Source of the DNA: Pseudomonas sp. GD03919
GTDB lineage: Bacteria > Pseudomonadota > Gammaproteobacteria > Pseudomonadales > Pseudomonadaceae
Direction of reading: 5' to 3'
DNA length: 64,000 nucleotides
Assembly: GCF_029814935.1 (NCBI RefSeq)
Contig: NZ_CP104582.1
Coordinates: 4,092,001-4,156,000 of the forward strand
The position numbers and the translations under genes are program-made. Positions 46,199 through 56,338 of this stretch are shown here, in pieces; positions within the stretch are counted from its first letter, which is position 1; the number at the start of each line of letters is the position of its first letter. The notes under the pieces were generated by a model. That model ran no database searches. It had not been told where the DNA came from and saw nothing but the letters and a program-made list of their open reading frames with translations.

Positions 46199-46432
46199 AT
46201 GGAACCGCCCGTTCACGACCTAGCAACGCTGTTCAAGCAACTCGGCCTGGCTCATGACGAGGCCGGCATCGAAGCCTTCATCAAAACCCATGCACCGCTG
46301 CCAGATACTCGCAAACTGGCCGATGCGGCGTTCTGGACCCCGGCGCAGGCGGCCTTCCTGCGCGAGAAAATCCTCGAGGACGCCGACTGGGCCGAGGTGG
46401 TCGATCAGCTCAACGTGCGCCTGCGCGGTTAG
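46199..46432 (+). CDS. DUF2789 family protein
   Basis: A 77-residue, mostly helical protein: LATLFKQLGLAHDEAGIEAF, THAPLPDTRKLADAAFWTPA, AQAAFLREKILEDADWAEVV. The pattern fits DUF2789, whose function is unknown. AGGAG lies 8 bases before the ATG. Its stop overlaps the stop of the convergent YgjP gene by 4 bases. Confidence 0.85.
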   Translation: MEPPVHDLATLFKQLGLAHDEAGIEAFIKTHAPLPDTRKLADAAFWTPAQAAFLREKILEDADWAEVVDQLNVRLRG

Positions 46433-46923
46433 CCGGCGCCGGTCATCTCGCGCCAGGTCAGGTACAGGCGCAGGTCGAATTCGATCTGCGCATAACCTGG
46501 CAGCATGTGCTCGCAGAGCTTGTAGAAGGCCTTGTTGTGCTCGCTCTCTTTCAGGTGCGCCAGCTCATGCACCACGATCATCTGCAGGAAGGTTGGCGCC
46601 GCCTCGCGAAACAGCGAAGCGACACGAATTTCCTTCTTCGCCTTCAGCTTGCCGCCCTGCACCCGTGAAATCGCCGTGTGCAGACCGAGCGCGCGGTGGG
46701 TGAGGTCGAGGCGATTGTCGTAGAGCACCTTGTCGATGGCCGGCGCATTCTTCAGGTGCTCCTGCTTGAGCGCCATCACGTAGCCGTACAGCGCCTTGTC
46801 GCTCTGCACCGCATGTCGCCCCGGATAGCGCTGTGCCAGGTAGTCGCCGAGGCGGTCATCGGCAATGAGTTGGCGAACCTGTTGCTGCAAGGCAACCGGA
46901 TAACCCTGTAGGTACTTCACCAC
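46429..46923 (-). CDS. YgjP-like metallopeptidase-domain protein
   Basis: A 164-residue cytoplasmic protein with the zincin motif in MIVVHELAHLKESEHNKAFY, that is HELAH with the third ligand probably His in SEHNKAF. The text ISRVQGGKLKAKKEIRVASL and LCEHMLPGYAQIEFDLRLYL supports the YgjP/SprT-like family. Proteolytic substrate is unknown. It converges on the DUF2789 gene with a 4-base overlap of stops, an economical layout with no room for a terminator. Confidence 0.85.
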   Translation of the reverse strand: MVKYLQGYPVALQQQVRQLIADDRLGDYLAQRYPGRHAVQSDKALYGYVMALKQEHLKNAPAIDKVLYDNRLDLTHRALGLHTAISRVQGGKLKAKKEIRVASLFREAAPTFLQMIVVHELAHLKESEHNKAFYKLCEHMLPGYAQIEFDLRLYLTWREMTGAG

Positions 46924-46968
46924 TACGACCCCATTCTGATCAGGAGCGCCAGTGTAACGGATGCCGGG

Positions 46969-48069
46969 TTACTCGCTGGGCACCACCCGTAGCAGACGCC
47001 CCTGCGGACTGTCGGTGAGCAGGTAGAGCGCGCCATCGGGGCCACTGCGCACATCGCGGATACGCTCGCCCAGCTCCTCGAAGAGGATTTCTTCACCGGC
47101 CAGCATGCCGTCGCGCACACGAATACGCCGCACGCTACGCTCAGCCAGGGTGGCGGCGAACAGGTCACCCTGCCAGTCGGGGAACAGCTCGCCGCGATAC
47201 AGGGTCAGGCTCGACGGCGCTACCGAGGGTGTCCAGTGCAGCAGTGGTGCGGTCAGCCCCGGCAGCTCGGTGTAGGGGCTGACGCGCGCACCGGTGTAAT
47301 CGATACCGAAGGTTGCCAGCGGCCAGCCGTAGTTGTTGCCGGCTTCGATCAGGTTGAGCTCATCGCCACCACGCGGGCCGTGCTCGTGGCTGTACAGGCG
47401 ATCGTGTTCGGCATCATAGAAAATGCCCTGCACGTTGCGATGACCGAGGCTGTAGATCTCCGCCGCAGCGCCCTCCTGGCTTACCAGCGGATTGTCCTGC
47501 GGTACGCTGCCATCACGATTCAGGCGCACGATCTTGCCCAGGTGATTGGCCGGATTCTGCGCCTGCTCACGCCAGTCGAAGCCGTCGCCCAGCGTCAGCA
47601 CCAGGGTCTTGTCGGCGAGAAACGCGATACGCCCGCCATAGTGCGCAGCGCCGGCCTTGAGCGGCTCGGCGGTGAACAACACCTCGACGTCCTGCAGCTC
47701 GTTGCCCACCAGGCGAGCGCGCGCCAGACGCGTATTGTTGGCGTCAGCCGAGCCATAGGCATAGGTCAGGTACAGCCAGCGGTTTTCGCGGTAGTCCGGG
47801 TCCAGCACCACGTCCATCAGACCAGCCTGTGCGGCGATGAACGCCTCGGGCAGGCCCGCTACCGGCTCGGGATCGACACTGCCGTCGGCTTCGATGATGC
47901 GCAAACGGCCAACGCGCTCGGTAACCAGCTTGCGTCCGTCGGGCAGAAAGGCCACGGCCCAGGGATTCTCCAGCCCTTCGCTGAAGGTTTCGATGCGGTA
48001 ATCCAGCGCCAGCAGCGGCGTACTGACGAACAGGGCGCAGAGCATCAGCGCGCGGGTGCTTCTCAACAT
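46969..48069 (-). CDS. Soluble PQQ-dependent sugar dehydrogenase-like protein (Asd/YliI type)
   Basis: A 366-residue periplasmic beta-propeller. The start MLRSTRALMLCALFVSTPLL at 48069 begins a signal peptide. Family landmarks are GLENPWAVAFLPDGRKLVTE, GLMDVVLDPDY, HYGGRIAFLADKTLVLTLGD, YSLGHRNVQGIFYDAE, HEHGPRGGDELNLIEAGNNY and LRHW-like LLHWTPSVAPSSLTLYRG. These include the His and Arg residues that hold PQQ and calcium in soluble aldose dehydrogenases. Activity toward aldoses is inferred from the family. A small membrane-protein gene lies 14 bases upstream on the same strand. Confidence 0.9.
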   Translation of the reverse strand: MLRSTRALMLCALFVSTPLLALDYRIETFSEGLENPWAVAFLPDGRKLVTERVGRLRIIEADGSVDPEPVAGLPEAFIAAQAGLMDVVLDPDYRENRWLYLTYAYGSADANNTRLARARLVGNELQDVEVLFTAEPLKAGAAHYGGRIAFLADKTLVLTLGDGFDWREQAQNPANHLGKIVRLNRDGSVPQDNPLVSQEGAAAEIYSLGHRNVQGIFYDAEHDRLYSHEHGPRGGDELNLIEAGNNYGWPLATFGIDYTGARVSPYTELPGLTAPLLHWTPSVAPSSLTLYRGELFPDWQGDLFAATLAERSVRRIRVRDGMLAGEEILFEELGERIRDVRSGPDGALYLLTDSPQGRLLRVVPSE

Positions 48070-48082
48070 GGGCAACGCCTTG

Positions 48083-48559
48083 TCACAGAGAATCGGAAGA
48101 AGTTGGCTGCGCCCGGTAGCGCACACGTCGCCCGAGCAGGCCAAACAGCAGTGCGCCAACACTGCCGCAGGCCATCAGCCCGAGCGTGCCGAACGGGCTG
48201 CGGTCAGCGGCGATCAGCGTCGGCATCGGCGCCACGCTATTGGCCAGAGCCAGTGCCGACCAGATCGCCGCAGCGCCGGCCAGCACGAAAATCAGCCAGC
48301 GCAGCGCCGGCATGCGGCGCGCCAGCCAGGCTGCCAGCGGTAAGGCGAAGACAAAGCCCAGGGCGCTGAGCAGGATGAACGTCGGGGTAAACCCGAGCAG
48401 ATCGAGTGCGGTGGTGCCAAGGCGCACATTCAGCGGCACCGGCGCACCGATGGCCTGCAGCGCAGCCAGGTTGGCCTGGGTCTGGAAAATCGAGGCAAGC
48501 AGCGAGGCCAGCAAGACGGCAAGAAGAAAGGCGAGCAACAGGCGTGGCTTGCTGGACAT
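48083..48559 (-). CDS. Small four-helix membrane protein, unknown function
   Basis: A 158-residue protein with four predicted membrane helices: LLLAFLLAVLLASLLASIF, FILLSALGFVFALPLAAWLA, LIFVLAGAAAIWSALALANS and LGLMACGSVGALLFGLLG. A loop with DRSPFGT precedes the last helix. It is cotranscribed with the PQQ-type dehydrogenase (13 bases apart), so it might assist it, but I know no function for this family. Confidence 0.75.
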   Translation of the reverse strand: MSSKPRLLLAFLLAVLLASLLASIFQTQANLAALQAIGAPVPLNVRLGTTALDLLGFTPTFILLSALGFVFALPLAAWLARRMPALRWLIFVLAGAAAIWSALALANSVAPMPTLIAADRSPFGTLGLMACGSVGALLFGLLGRRVRYRAQPTSSDSL

Positions 48560-48677
48560 GGGTGGCAGTTTCCCGGAGCGACAGTGCGCGGATTATGGCG
48601 CACCCCGCCTGCCCTCAGGCTCCGGGAGTTTTACAGGGTTTTACCTCTCACGGCGCAACGCACCGACAAAAAGCAGA

Positions 48678-48698
48678 AGCCCCGCACTAGGCGGGGCT
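48678..48698 (-). terminator. Terminator of the fba transcript
   Basis: On the minus strand AGCCCCGC, 5 bases, GCGGGGCT forms an 8-bp stem followed by TCTGCTTTTTG. It lies 19 bases after the fba stop. Confidence 0.8.
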
Positions 48699-48716
48699 CC
48701 GGGTCTGGCGTCAGGC

Positions 48717-49781
48717 TCAGTTGACCTTGGCGTTCAGCTCGCCGCTGGCGTAGCGCTGGTACATGCCCTCCAGGGAGATCGGTTTGATCTTCGAGGCGTT
48801 ACCGGCAGTGCCGAAGGCTTCGTAGCGGGCGATGCAGATGTCACGCATGGCGACGATGGTCTTGGCGAAGAACTTGCGCGGGTCGAACTCGCTCGGGTGC
48901 TCGGCCATCATGCGGCGGATCGCACCCGTGGAGGCCAGACGCAGGTCGGTGTCGATGTTGACCTTGCGCACGCCGTGCTTGATCCCCTCGACGATTTCCT
49001 CGACCGGCACGCCGTAGGTTTCCTTGATGTCGCCGCCGAATTCGTTGATCACCTTCAGCCACTCCTGCGGCACGGAGGAGGAACCGTGCATGACCAGGTG
49101 GGTGTTGGGGATGCGCTTGTGGATTTCCTTGATGCGCTCGATGGAGAGCACATCGCCGGTTGGCGGCTTGGTGAACTTGTAGGCGCCGTGGCTGGTGCCG
49201 ATGGCGATGGCCAGGGCATCGACCTGAGTGGCCTTGACGAAGGCAGCGGCTTCTTCCGGATCAGTCAGCAGTTGGCTGTGATCGAGCACGCCCTCGGCGC
49301 CAACGCCGTCTTCCTCACCAGCCATGCCGGTTTCCAGGCTGCCCAGGCAACCCAGTTCGCCTTCCACCGACACGCCGCAGGCGTGAGCAAAGGCCACGGT
49401 CTGCTGGGTGACGCGGACGTTGTAGTCGTAGTCGGCCGGGGTCTTGCCGTCTTCTTTCAGCGAGCCGTCCATCATCACCGAGGAGAAACCCAGCTGGATC
49501 GAGCGCTGGCAGACGTCCGGGCTGGTGCCGTGATCCTGGTGCATGCACACCGGGATATGCGGGAATTCTTCGATGGCAGCCAGGATCAGGTGGCGCAGGA
49601 ACGGCGCACCGGCGTATTTGCGGGCACCAGCGGAGGCCTGGACGATGACCGGCGAATCGGTCTTGTCGGCGGCTTCCATGATGGCGCGCATCTGCTCGAG
49701 GTTGTTGACGTTGAAGGCTGGCACGCCGTAGCCGAATTCGGCGGCGTGGTCGAGCATCTGGCGCATGCTGATAAGTGCCAT
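48717..49781 (-). CDS. fba: Fructose-bisphosphate aldolase, class II (Calvin-type subgroup)
   Basis: This zinc aldolase makes or cleaves fructose 1,6-bisphosphate; in Pseudomonas it works mainly in gluconeogenesis together with Fbp. The start [19 protein letters not shown] at 49781 follows GGGAGA. It has 354 residues. Zinc and substrate residues are in [55 protein letters not shown] and [14 protein letters not shown]. The subgroup resembles aldolases of Calvin-cycle operons but no RuBisCO or PRK is here, so the name reflects ancestry only. Confidence 0.97.
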   Translation of the reverse strand: MALISMRQMLDHAAEFGYGVPAFNVNNLEQMRAIMEAADKTDSPVIVQASAGARKYAGAPFLRHLILAAIEEFPHIPVCMHQDHGTSPDVCQRSIQLGFSSVMMDGSLKEDGKTPADYDYNVRVTQQTVAFAHACGVSVEGELGCLGSLETGMAGEEDGVGAEGVLDHSQLLTDPEEAAAFVKATQVDALAIAIGTSHGAYKFTKPPTGDVLSIERIKEIHKRIPNTHLVMHGSSSVPQEWLKVINEFGGDIKETYGVPVEEIVEGIKHGVRKVNIDTDLRLASTGAIRRMMAEHPSEFDPRKFFAKTIVAMRDICIARYEAFGTAGNASKIKPISLEGMYQRYASGELNAKVN

Positions 49782-49972
49782 GGTGTTTCTGTCTCCCGGT
49801 TTGGAGGTCGTTAATTGTGCAAGCCTGCCGCAGGGGCAGGCGTTGTTCAAGCTTCGCGGACGGACAGCATTGTCCTTTCGCGCCTCGCCACGGGCGAGGT
49901 ATTCAATTCATCGTCACTCAGCGCCTGCTTATGCTCTGGCCAGCCAAGGCATGGCAGACCGCAGGCAGGCTC

Positions 49973-50296
49973 TCACGGCGCCTTGCAGCCGCGCCCGATC
50001 AGGTCATCGCTGGCCGTCCAGTAGACCAGGCCTTCCTCACCCTTGGTGTGGAAGGACAACCGGCCATCGCTGTACAGCGCACCGGACGCGGCCGGTTCCT
50101 GCGTCAGGCGATAGACGATGTCATCACCGCCCAGGCGTACATCTACCTGATCGAAACCGCCATTGGCGAAGCGCCACTGCACTTCGGCCTGGCTGTCGCA
50201 CACCCAGCGGTTCCAGTGATCCGGCGCCGCCGGCTGGCTGCTGCAACCTGCCAGGGCCGCTGTTGCCAGCAGCCCGGCCATAAGCCTCATATCCAT
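49973..50296 (-). CDS. MliC-family lipoprotein (C-type lysozyme inhibitor-like)
   Basis: A 107-residue lipoprotein: signal MDMRLMAGLLATAALAG with Cys18. ATG 50296 has GGGAGCGA upstream; the longer frame is not coding. The mature part has the MliC pattern W-x-C near the start (WNRWVCDSQAEVQWRF), a middle strand VDVRLGGDDIVYRL, SGALYSDGRLSFHTKGEEG, and a late Cys (GRGCKAP) that would bridge to the first. MliC proteins protect the wall against C-type lysozyme. Inhibitor activity is inferred from fold. Confidence 0.82.
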   Translation of the reverse strand: MDMRLMAGLLATAALAGCSSQPAAPDHWNRWVCDSQAEVQWRFANGGFDQVDVRLGGDDIVYRLTQEPAASGALYSDGRLSFHTKGEEGLVYWTASDDLIGRGCKAP

Positions 50297-50309
50297 CTGT
50301 CGCTCCCTG

Positions 50310-50492
50310 TCAGCAGCGCTGCTCCGGCACTGCGCCGGTTGGTGAGCCGCTATTTTCTTCCACTCGCTGCTCGTCCTGCGTGGTCGGCAGATCGATCTGT
50401 GCCGGACTGAAGACCTCACAGGCCTCTTCGCGCCCACCGGCACAGCCGGCCAAAAACAATCCGATAACGCTCAACACGGCAAACTTGCCCAT
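50310..50492 (-). CDS. Small lipoprotein of unknown function, upstream of the MliC-like gene
   Basis: A 60-residue product with a lipoprotein signal (MGKFAVLSVIGLFLAG, Cys17) and an acidic, proline-containing tail with Cys at REEAC and at the last residue. AAGGAG lies 8 bases before the ATG. The MliC-like start is 13 bases after its stop, so both are probably one transcript. I recognise no family. Confidence 0.65.
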   Translation of the reverse strand: MGKFAVLSVIGLFLAGCAGGREEACEVFSPAQIDLPTTQDEQRVEENSGSPTGAVPEQRC

Positions 50493-50621
50493 GGCATGAC
50501 TCCTTGATCGGTTGATCCAGTTACAACAGACCGTCCGATTGCCCCGGGGTTTAATCCGCCCGGGTGAAGAGGCTCGCCCTTCACCCTAGCAGACCGGGGT
50601 TGGCAGCCCTGCCGACGAGGG

Positions 50622-51782
50622 TTACTGCGCGCGCTGCTCCAGCACTTCCACAGCCGGCAGCACCTTGCCTTCGACGAACTCGAGGAACGCGCCGCCACCA
50701 GTAGAAATGTAGGAGATCTGCTCGGCCACGCCGTACTTGTCGATGGCCGCCAGGGTGTCGCCACCGCCGGCGATGGAGAACGCCGGGCTTTCAGCGATGG
50801 CCAGGGCCAGCGCCTTGGTGCCATTGCCGAACTGGTCGAACTCGAACACGCCGACCGGGCCGTTCCACAGGATGGTCTGCGAGGCCTTGAGCATCTCGGC
50901 GAACATCGCCGCGGTTTGCGGGCCGATGTCGAGGATCATGTCGTCCTCGGCCACGTCCTTGACCGCCTTGACGGTGGCCTCGGCATCCTCGGCGAAGGCC
51001 TTGGCCACCACCACGTCAACCGGCAGCGGTACGCTGACCTTGGCCGCGATGGCCTTGGCGGTGTCGACCAGATCGGCTTCGTACAACGACTTGCCCACTG
51101 GCAGGCCGGCAGCGGCGAGGAAGGTGTTGGCGATGCCGCCACCGACGATCAGCGAGTCGCAGATATCGGCCAGGGAGTTGAGCACGTCGAGCTTGGTCGA
51201 CACCTTGGAGCCGGCGACGATGGCCAGCATTGGCCGGGCCGGCTTGTCCAGCGCCTTGCCCAGGGCGTCCAGTTCGGCAGCCAGCAGCGGGCCGGCGCAG
51301 GCGACCTTGGCGAACTTGGCCACGCCATGGGTCGAGCCCTGGGCGCGGTGTGCGGTACCGAAGGCGTCCATCACGAACACGTCGCACAGGGCGGCGTACT
51401 GCTGGGCCAGCTCATCGGTGTTCTTCTTTTCGCCCTTGTTGAAACGCACGTTCTCCAGCAGCACCAGCTCGCCAGGCTTGACCTCGACACCGCCGAGGTA
51501 GTCCTTGACCAGCGGCACGTCACGACCGAGCGCCTTGCTCAGGTAGGCCGCGACCGGCGCCAGGCTGTCTTCCTCGCTGTAGACGCCCTCTTCCGGGCGG
51601 CCCAGGTGCGAGCAGACCAGCACGGCCGCGCCTTTTTCCAGCGCCAGCTTGATGGTCGGCAGGGAGGCGAGGATACGCGCATCGCTCTTGACCACACCGT
51701 CCTTCACCGGGACGTTGAGGTCTTCGCGGATCAACACGCGCTTACCAGCGAGGTCGAGGTCGGTCATCTTCAGAACGGTCAT
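50622..51782 (-). CDS. pgk: Phosphoglycerate kinase
   Basis: Pgk interconverts 1,3-bisphosphoglycerate and 3-phosphoglycerate with ATP. The 386 residues are full length. N-terminal landmarks: [39 protein letters not shown]; hinge and nucleotide part: [45 protein letters not shown] and [13 protein letters not shown]. It is 3 bases after epd, in the unit tkt-epd-pgk. Confidence 0.97.
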   Translation of the reverse strand: MTVLKMTDLDLAGKRVLIREDLNVPVKDGVVKSDARILASLPTIKLALEKGAAVLVCSHLGRPEEGVYSEEDSLAPVAAYLSKALGRDVPLVKDYLGGVEVKPGELVLLENVRFNKGEKKNTDELAQQYAALCDVFVMDAFGTAHRAQGSTHGVAKFAKVACAGPLLAAELDALGKALDKPARPMLAIVAGSKVSTKLDVLNSLADICDSLIVGGGIANTFLAAAGLPVGKSLYEADLVDTAKAIAAKVSVPLPVDVVVAKAFAEDAEATVKAVKDVAEDDMILDIGPQTAAMFAEMLKASQTILWNGPVGVFEFDQFGNGTKALALAIAESPAFSIAGGGDTLAAIDKYGVAEQISYISTGGGAFLEFVEGKVLPAVEVLEQRAQ

Positions 51783-51785
51783 GGA

Positions 51786-52853
51786 TCAGTCCTTCACAAA
51801 GGCTGGTGGTACGGAGGAAGTGGATACAGCGAGAAAATGTTCAGCGACATCGAGCATGCGGTTGGCGAAGCCCCACTCGTTGTCGAACCAGGCCAGCAGA
51901 TTGACCAGGCGCGGGCCGGACACGCGGGTCTGGCTACCGTCGACGATGGCCGAGTGCGGGTCGTGGTTGAAATCACAGCTGGCGTGCGGCAGTTCGGTGT
52001 AAGCCAGCAGGTTCTTCAGCGGGCCGTGCTCGGCGGCCTGGCGCAGCACCTGATTGATCTCGGCGGCACTGGTGTCGCGCGCGGTCTGCAGGGTGATGTC
52101 CAGGCAGGAGACGTTGACCGTCGGCACGCGAATGGCCTTGGCCTGAATGCGCCCGGTCAACTCCGGCAGCAGGCGCTCGATACCGCGGGCCAGCCCGGTG
52201 GACACCGGAATCACCGACTGGAAGGCCGAGCGCGTACGGCGCAGGTCTTCGTGGTGATAGGCATCGATCACGGGCTGGTCGTTCATCGCCGAGTGGATGG
52301 TGGTTATGGAGACGTATTCCAGACCCACCAGCTCGTCGAGAAGTTTCAACAGCGGTACGCCGCAGTTGGTGGTACATGACGCATTCGACACCAGGCGCTC
52401 GCTGCCCACCAGGCAATCCTGATTGACCCCGTAAACCACGGTGGCGTCGATATCCGCCTCGCTGGCCATCGGCTGCGACAGCAGCACGCGCGGCGCACCG
52501 GCAGCGAGGAAGCGTTCAGCATCGGCACGCGTGGTGTACTGGCCGGAGCATTCGAGCAACAGATCGATGTCCAGCGCCGCCCAGTCGACGGCCTCCGGCT
52601 CGCTCTGACGCAGCACCTTCACGCAATCGCCATTGACGTGCAGGCAGTCGCCATCGACCTTCACCTCGCCGGGGAAGCGCCCGTGGGTGGAGTCGAAGCG
52701 GGTCAGGTACTCGATGCTGGCCTGGTCGGCCAGGTCGTTGAGCGCGACGATTTCCAGACACGCCCCTGCGCCGCGTTCATGTAATGCACGCAGCACGCAG
52801 CGGCCAATGCGGCCATAGCCGTTGAGGGCGACACGAAAGGGGCGATTGGACAT
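51786..52853 (-). CDS. epd: Erythrose-4-phosphate dehydrogenase (GapB/Epd type)
   Basis: Epd oxidises erythrose 4-phosphate to 4-phosphoerythronate, the first step of pyridoxal-phosphate synthesis. The 355-residue GAPDH-fold protein starts MSNRPFRVALNGYGRIGRCV; the catalytic segment is VSNASCTTNCGVPL and DNEWGFANRMLDVA is near the end. The cofactor position after the first strand (ALNDLADQASIEYLTRFDS) and SQPMASEADIDATVVYGVNQ fit Epd better than glycolytic GAPDH. The gene order tkt-epd-pgk matches other pseudomonads. Confidence 0.93.
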   Translation of the reverse strand: MSNRPFRVALNGYGRIGRCVLRALHERGAGACLEIVALNDLADQASIEYLTRFDSTHGRFPGEVKVDGDCLHVNGDCVKVLRQSEPEAVDWAALDIDLLLECSGQYTTRADAERFLAAGAPRVLLSQPMASEADIDATVVYGVNQDCLVGSERLVSNASCTTNCGVPLLKLLDELVGLEYVSITTIHSAMNDQPVIDAYHHEDLRRTRSAFQSVIPVSTGLARGIERLLPELTGRIQAKAIRVPTVNVSCLDITLQTARDTSAAEINQVLRQAAEHGPLKNLLAYTELPHASCDFNHDPHSAIVDGSQTRVSGPRLVNLLAWFDNEWGFANRMLDVAEHFLAVSTSSVPPAFVKD

Positions 52854-52876
52854 GGGCGGTCTCGTATGAACCCTGG

Positions 52877-52902
52877 GGTGGATCGCGTTTCATCGATCCA
52901 CC
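52877..52902. repeat. Perfect hairpin between tkt and epd
   Basis: GGTGGATCG, 8-base loop, CGATCCACC. It lies in the 112-base gap between tkt and epd, without a T tract. Attenuation or message processing between the two genes is possible. Confidence 0.55.
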
Positions 52903-52965
52903 GGGCGTTGTAGCGGTGTATCTGGGAGCGTCAGCTACGCGCCCCGAGCCACCCTACGACGTCAC

Positions 52966-54966
52966 TCAGGCGTCCAGCAGTTCTTCGGCGGTGGCGACGA
53001 TGTTGTCGACGGTGAAACCGAAGTGTTCGAACAGCGCCGGGGCCGGGGCCGACTCGCCAAAGCTGGTCATGCCGATGACGCGACCTTCCAGGCCCACGTA
53101 CTTGTACCAGTAGTCGGCATGCGAGGCCTCGATGGCGATGCGCGCTCCTACCTGCAGCGGCAGCACGGCCTGCTTGTAGGCAGCATCCTGCTGGTCGAAC
53201 ACGCTGGTCGACGGCATGGATACCACGCGTACCTTGCGGCCCTGCTCTTCCAGCTTGGCGGCAGCCTGCATGGCCAGGGCGACTTCCGAACCGGTGGCGA
53301 TGAGGATCAGTTCCGGCTCGCCGGCGCTGTCCTTGAGCACGTAGCCACCACGGGCAACGTCGGCCAGTTGCTGGGCATCACGCTGTTGGTGCGGCAGGTT
53401 CTGACGGCTGAACACCAAGGCGCTGGGGCCGTCGGCGCGCTCGATGGCATATTTCCAGGCCACCGCGGATTCCACGGCATCGGCCGGGCGCCAGGTGTCG
53501 AGGTTCGGCGTGCCACGCAGGCTGGCCAACTGCTCGATCGGCTGGTGAGTGGGGCCGTCTTCGCCGAGACCGATGGAGTCGTGGGTGAACACGTAGAGCA
53601 CACGCTGCTTCATCAGCGCGGACATGCGCACGGCGTTGCGCGCGTATTCCATAAAGATCAGGAAGGTCGCGCCGTAAGGCACGAAACCGCCGTGCAGGGC
53701 GATGCCGTTCATGATCGCGCTCATGCCGAACTCGCGCACACCGTAGAACATGTAGTTGCCGGCGGCGTCTTCAGCGGACACGCCCTTGCAGCCCTTCCAC
53801 AGGGTCAGGTTGGAACCGGCCAGGTCGGCCGAACCGCCGAGGAACTCCGGCAGCAGCGGGCCGAAGGCATTCAGTGCATTCTGGCTGGCCTTGCGGCTGG
53901 CGATGGTCTCGCCCTTCTCGGCGACGTCCTTGATGTAGGCAGCAGCCTTTTCGGCGAAATCGGCCGGCAGCTCACCGGCAATGCGGCGCTTGAACTCGGC
54001 AGCCAGCTCGGGGAACGCAGCGGCGTATGCGGCGAATTTTTCGTTCCAGGCGGCTTCGGCGGCAGCGCCGGCTTCCTTGGCGTCCCACTCGGCGTAGATT
54101 TCGGAGGGGATTTCGAACGGGCCGTGGTTCCAGCTCAGCGCAGCACGGGTCAGGGCGATCTCGTCATTACCCAGCGGCGCGCCGTGGCACTCTTCCTTGC
54201 CCTGCTTGTTCGGCGAACCGAAGCCGATGGTGGTCTTGCAGCAAATCAGGGTCGGCTGATCGACGCTCTTGCGTGCGGTGTCGATGGCCATCTTGATTTC
54301 TTCGGCGTCATGCCCGTCGACATTGCGAATCACCTGCCAGCCGTAGGCTTCGAAGCGCTTGGGCGTGTCGTCGGTGAACCAGCCCTCGACCTCGCCGTCG
54401 ATGGAGATGCCGTTGTCGTCGTAGAAGGCGATCAGCTTGCCCAGGCCCAGGGTGCCGGCCAGCGAACAGACTTCGTGGGAAATGCCTTCCATCATGCAGC
54501 CGTCGCCGAGGAACACATAGGTGTTGTGGTCGACGATGTTGTGGCCTTCACGGTTGAACTGCGCGCCCAGCACCTTCTCGGCGATGGCGAAGCCGACAGC
54601 GTTGGCGATGCCCTGACCGAGCGGGCCGGTGGTGGTTTCCACACCCGGGGTGTAGCCGTACTCGGGGTGACCCGGGGTCTTGCTGTGCAGCTGACGGAAA
54701 TTCTTCAGGTCATCGATGGACAGGTCGTAGCCGGTCAGGTGCAGCAGCGAATAGATCAGCATCGAACCGTGACCGTTGGACAGCACGAAGCGGTCACGAT
54801 CGGCGAAATTCGGATTCTGCGGGTTGTGCTTCAGGTAATCGCGCCACAGCACTTCGGCGATGTCCGCCATGCCCATGGGGGCACCGGGGTGGCCGCTGTT
54901 GGCTTTCTGCACAGCATCCATGCTGAGGGCACGAATGGCATTGGCTCGCTCACGACGGCTGGGCAT
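52966..54966 (-). CDS. tktA: Transketolase
   Basis: Transketolase moves two-carbon units in the pentose phosphate pathway, using thiamine diphosphate. The start at 54966 ([20 protein letters not shown]) has AGGAG upstream and gives 666 residues, the family size. Landmarks: [39 protein letters not shown], the ThDP-binding [20 protein letters not shown], and the second-half [20 protein letters not shown]. It supplies erythrose 4-phosphate to Epd encoded next. Confidence 0.97.
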   Translation of the reverse strand: MPSRRERANAIRALSMDAVQKANSGHPGAPMGMADIAEVLWRDYLKHNPQNPNFADRDRFVLSNGHGSMLIYSLLHLTGYDLSIDDLKNFRQLHSKTPGHPEYGYTPGVETTTGPLGQGIANAVGFAIAEKVLGAQFNREGHNIVDHNTYVFLGDGCMMEGISHEVCSLAGTLGLGKLIAFYDDNGISIDGEVEGWFTDDTPKRFEAYGWQVIRNVDGHDAEEIKMAIDTARKSVDQPTLICCKTTIGFGSPNKQGKEECHGAPLGNDEIALTRAALSWNHGPFEIPSEIYAEWDAKEAGAAAEAAWNEKFAAYAAAFPELAAEFKRRIAGELPADFAEKAAAYIKDVAEKGETIASRKASQNALNAFGPLLPEFLGGSADLAGSNLTLWKGCKGVSAEDAAGNYMFYGVREFGMSAIMNGIALHGGFVPYGATFLIFMEYARNAVRMSALMKQRVLYVFTHDSIGLGEDGPTHQPIEQLASLRGTPNLDTWRPADAVESAVAWKYAIERADGPSALVFSRQNLPHQQRDAQQLADVARGGYVLKDSAGEPELILIATGSEVALAMQAAAKLEEQGRKVRVVSMPSTSVFDQQDAAYKQAVLPLQVGARIAIEASHADYWYKYVGLEGRVIGMTSFGESAPAPALFEHFGFTVDNIVATAEELLDA

Positions 54967-55074
54967 CGCTGAATCTCCTACGGGGGCTGCTTCTGAATGA
55001 AGGGGGCGAAAAAGACGCCTATTTTCGCCCAGCCGGCCCCCGCGGGGCAATGACAGATGGTCGTAGAGACCAAA

Positions 55075-56229
55075 TCAACCCGCCTGCTCGCTCAGTACGC
55101 TCATCGCAGGACTGCCCGGCCCACCCAGGCAGGGCGCCTGAAACAGCTCGCCGTGCCAGATACCGGCGAGGGTGCGACTGAACACCAGCGACCACACCGC
55201 CGCCAGTTGCACCGCCAGCAGCAGACCGATGAAGGCGAAGAAGCTCAGCCCGGTCACCGCCTGCAGCTCGAAGGTGGCCAGGGCGAATACCCCCAGCGGG
55301 AAGGTGAACCCCCACCAGCCGAGGTTGAACGGCATGTTGTCGCGAATGTAGTGGCGGGTGAACAGCGTGGCGATCACCAGCCACCACAAGCCCGCGCCCC
55401 ACAGCGCCAGGCCGCCGATCAGACCGAGATCCCGCGCCAGCTCGGCGGCGCCCACCAGCGGCGTACCGGCAAAGGCCAGCGGCGCCGCCTGCCCCATGCT
55501 CAGCAACCCCAGGCAACCGGTGGCCAGCGGCCCCAGCGGTAGCCAGCTGGTGGCGGCAAAATCAGTATCCGGCAGTTTGTGCAGGGCCAGGCGCAGCAGC
55601 ACCAGTGTGATCAGCGAGAACGCCAGCGACAGCGACAATCCCCAGAGCACGAAGCCAGCCACCAATAACTGTTGCGCCGCCTCGGCCGCCAGATGCGGCG
55701 CCAGCGCGCCTGCCGTGCTGGCGGCGACCTCCGGTGCGACAATCGGTAGCAGCCAGACCGCGGTGAGTTTTTCCAGCGCATGGTGCTGGCGGGTGAACAT
55801 CAGATAGGGCACCAGCAACGCACCAAGCAGCGCCAGCGCCGCATCCAGCCACCACAGCGCATGGGCCAGCGCATAGACGCCCTCGCCCCAACGTGGCACG
55901 CCGAACAGCAGCAAGCCCTTGATCAGCACCGCCAGACCCATCGGGATCGCGCCGAGAAACATCGACTGCACCGGGTGCAGCAGCATCGGCCAGATGGTTT
56001 CGCGAAACAGCGTCAGGCGCAGCAGAAACAGCAGGCTGAACAGCGCGAACAGACTGACCGCGACAAACCACAGACCCTCGGCGAGCATCAGCAATCCAGG
56101 CAGCTTCCAGGGCAGATAAACGATCACCAGCGCCAGCACACCGGTGCCCATGGTCATGGCAAACCAGCTGGGCGTGAAGTGACGGATAAAGGCGAGCGGC
56201 TCGGGTAAACGACTGAAGGGGCGTGGCAT
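55075..56229 (-). CDS. TDT-family (TehA/SLAC1-like) transporter
   Basis: A 384-residue inner-membrane protein with ten predicted helices, the TDT fold of tellurite/dicarboxylate transporters and SLAC1-type anion channels. Start MPRPFSRLPEPLAFIRHFTP at 56229. The first helix carries TPSWFAMTMGTGVLALVIVY, then LMFTRQHHALEKLTAVWLLP, GLGW-like NLGWWGFTFPLGVFALATFE. The substrate (C4-dicarboxylate, sulfite or other anion) cannot be read from the sequence. A LysR regulator is divergent, 109 bases away, and is its probable regulator. Confidence 0.85.
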   Translation of the reverse strand: MPRPFSRLPEPLAFIRHFTPSWFAMTMGTGVLALVIVYLPWKLPGLLMLAEGLWFVAVSLFALFSLLFLLRLTLFRETIWPMLLHPVQSMFLGAIPMGLAVLIKGLLLFGVPRWGEGVYALAHALWWLDAALALLGALLVPYLMFTRQHHALEKLTAVWLLPIVAPEVAASTAGALAPHLAAEAAQQLLVAGFVLWGLSLSLAFSLITLVLLRLALHKLPDTDFAATSWLPLGPLATGCLGLLSMGQAAPLAFAGTPLVGAAELARDLGLIGGLALWGAGLWWLVIATLFTRHYIRDNMPFNLGWWGFTFPLGVFALATFELQAVTGLSFFAFIGLLLAVQLAAVWSLVFSRTLAGIWHGELFQAPCLGGPGSPAMSVLSEQAG

Positions 56230-56338
56230 GAGTCGGGCAGTCCCGTGACATGAGTGATGGCGCAAGGGTAAGAATTGGCTTGCCATATGAAAAATACATA
56301 TTCAGCATCCAACCCATACTTTTCACTTATACAAAGTC

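Noticed and set aside
48717..54966. Calvin-cycle operon (Calvin-type aldolase, pgk, transketolase, fbp nearby)
   Set aside because: There is no RuBisCO, phosphoribulokinase or CbbR target. These are the standard gluconeogenic and pentose-phosphate genes of Pseudomonas.
53023..54972. A 649-codon plus-strand frame
   Set aside because: Antisense to transketolase, which has all its cofactor motifs; the alternative protein has none.
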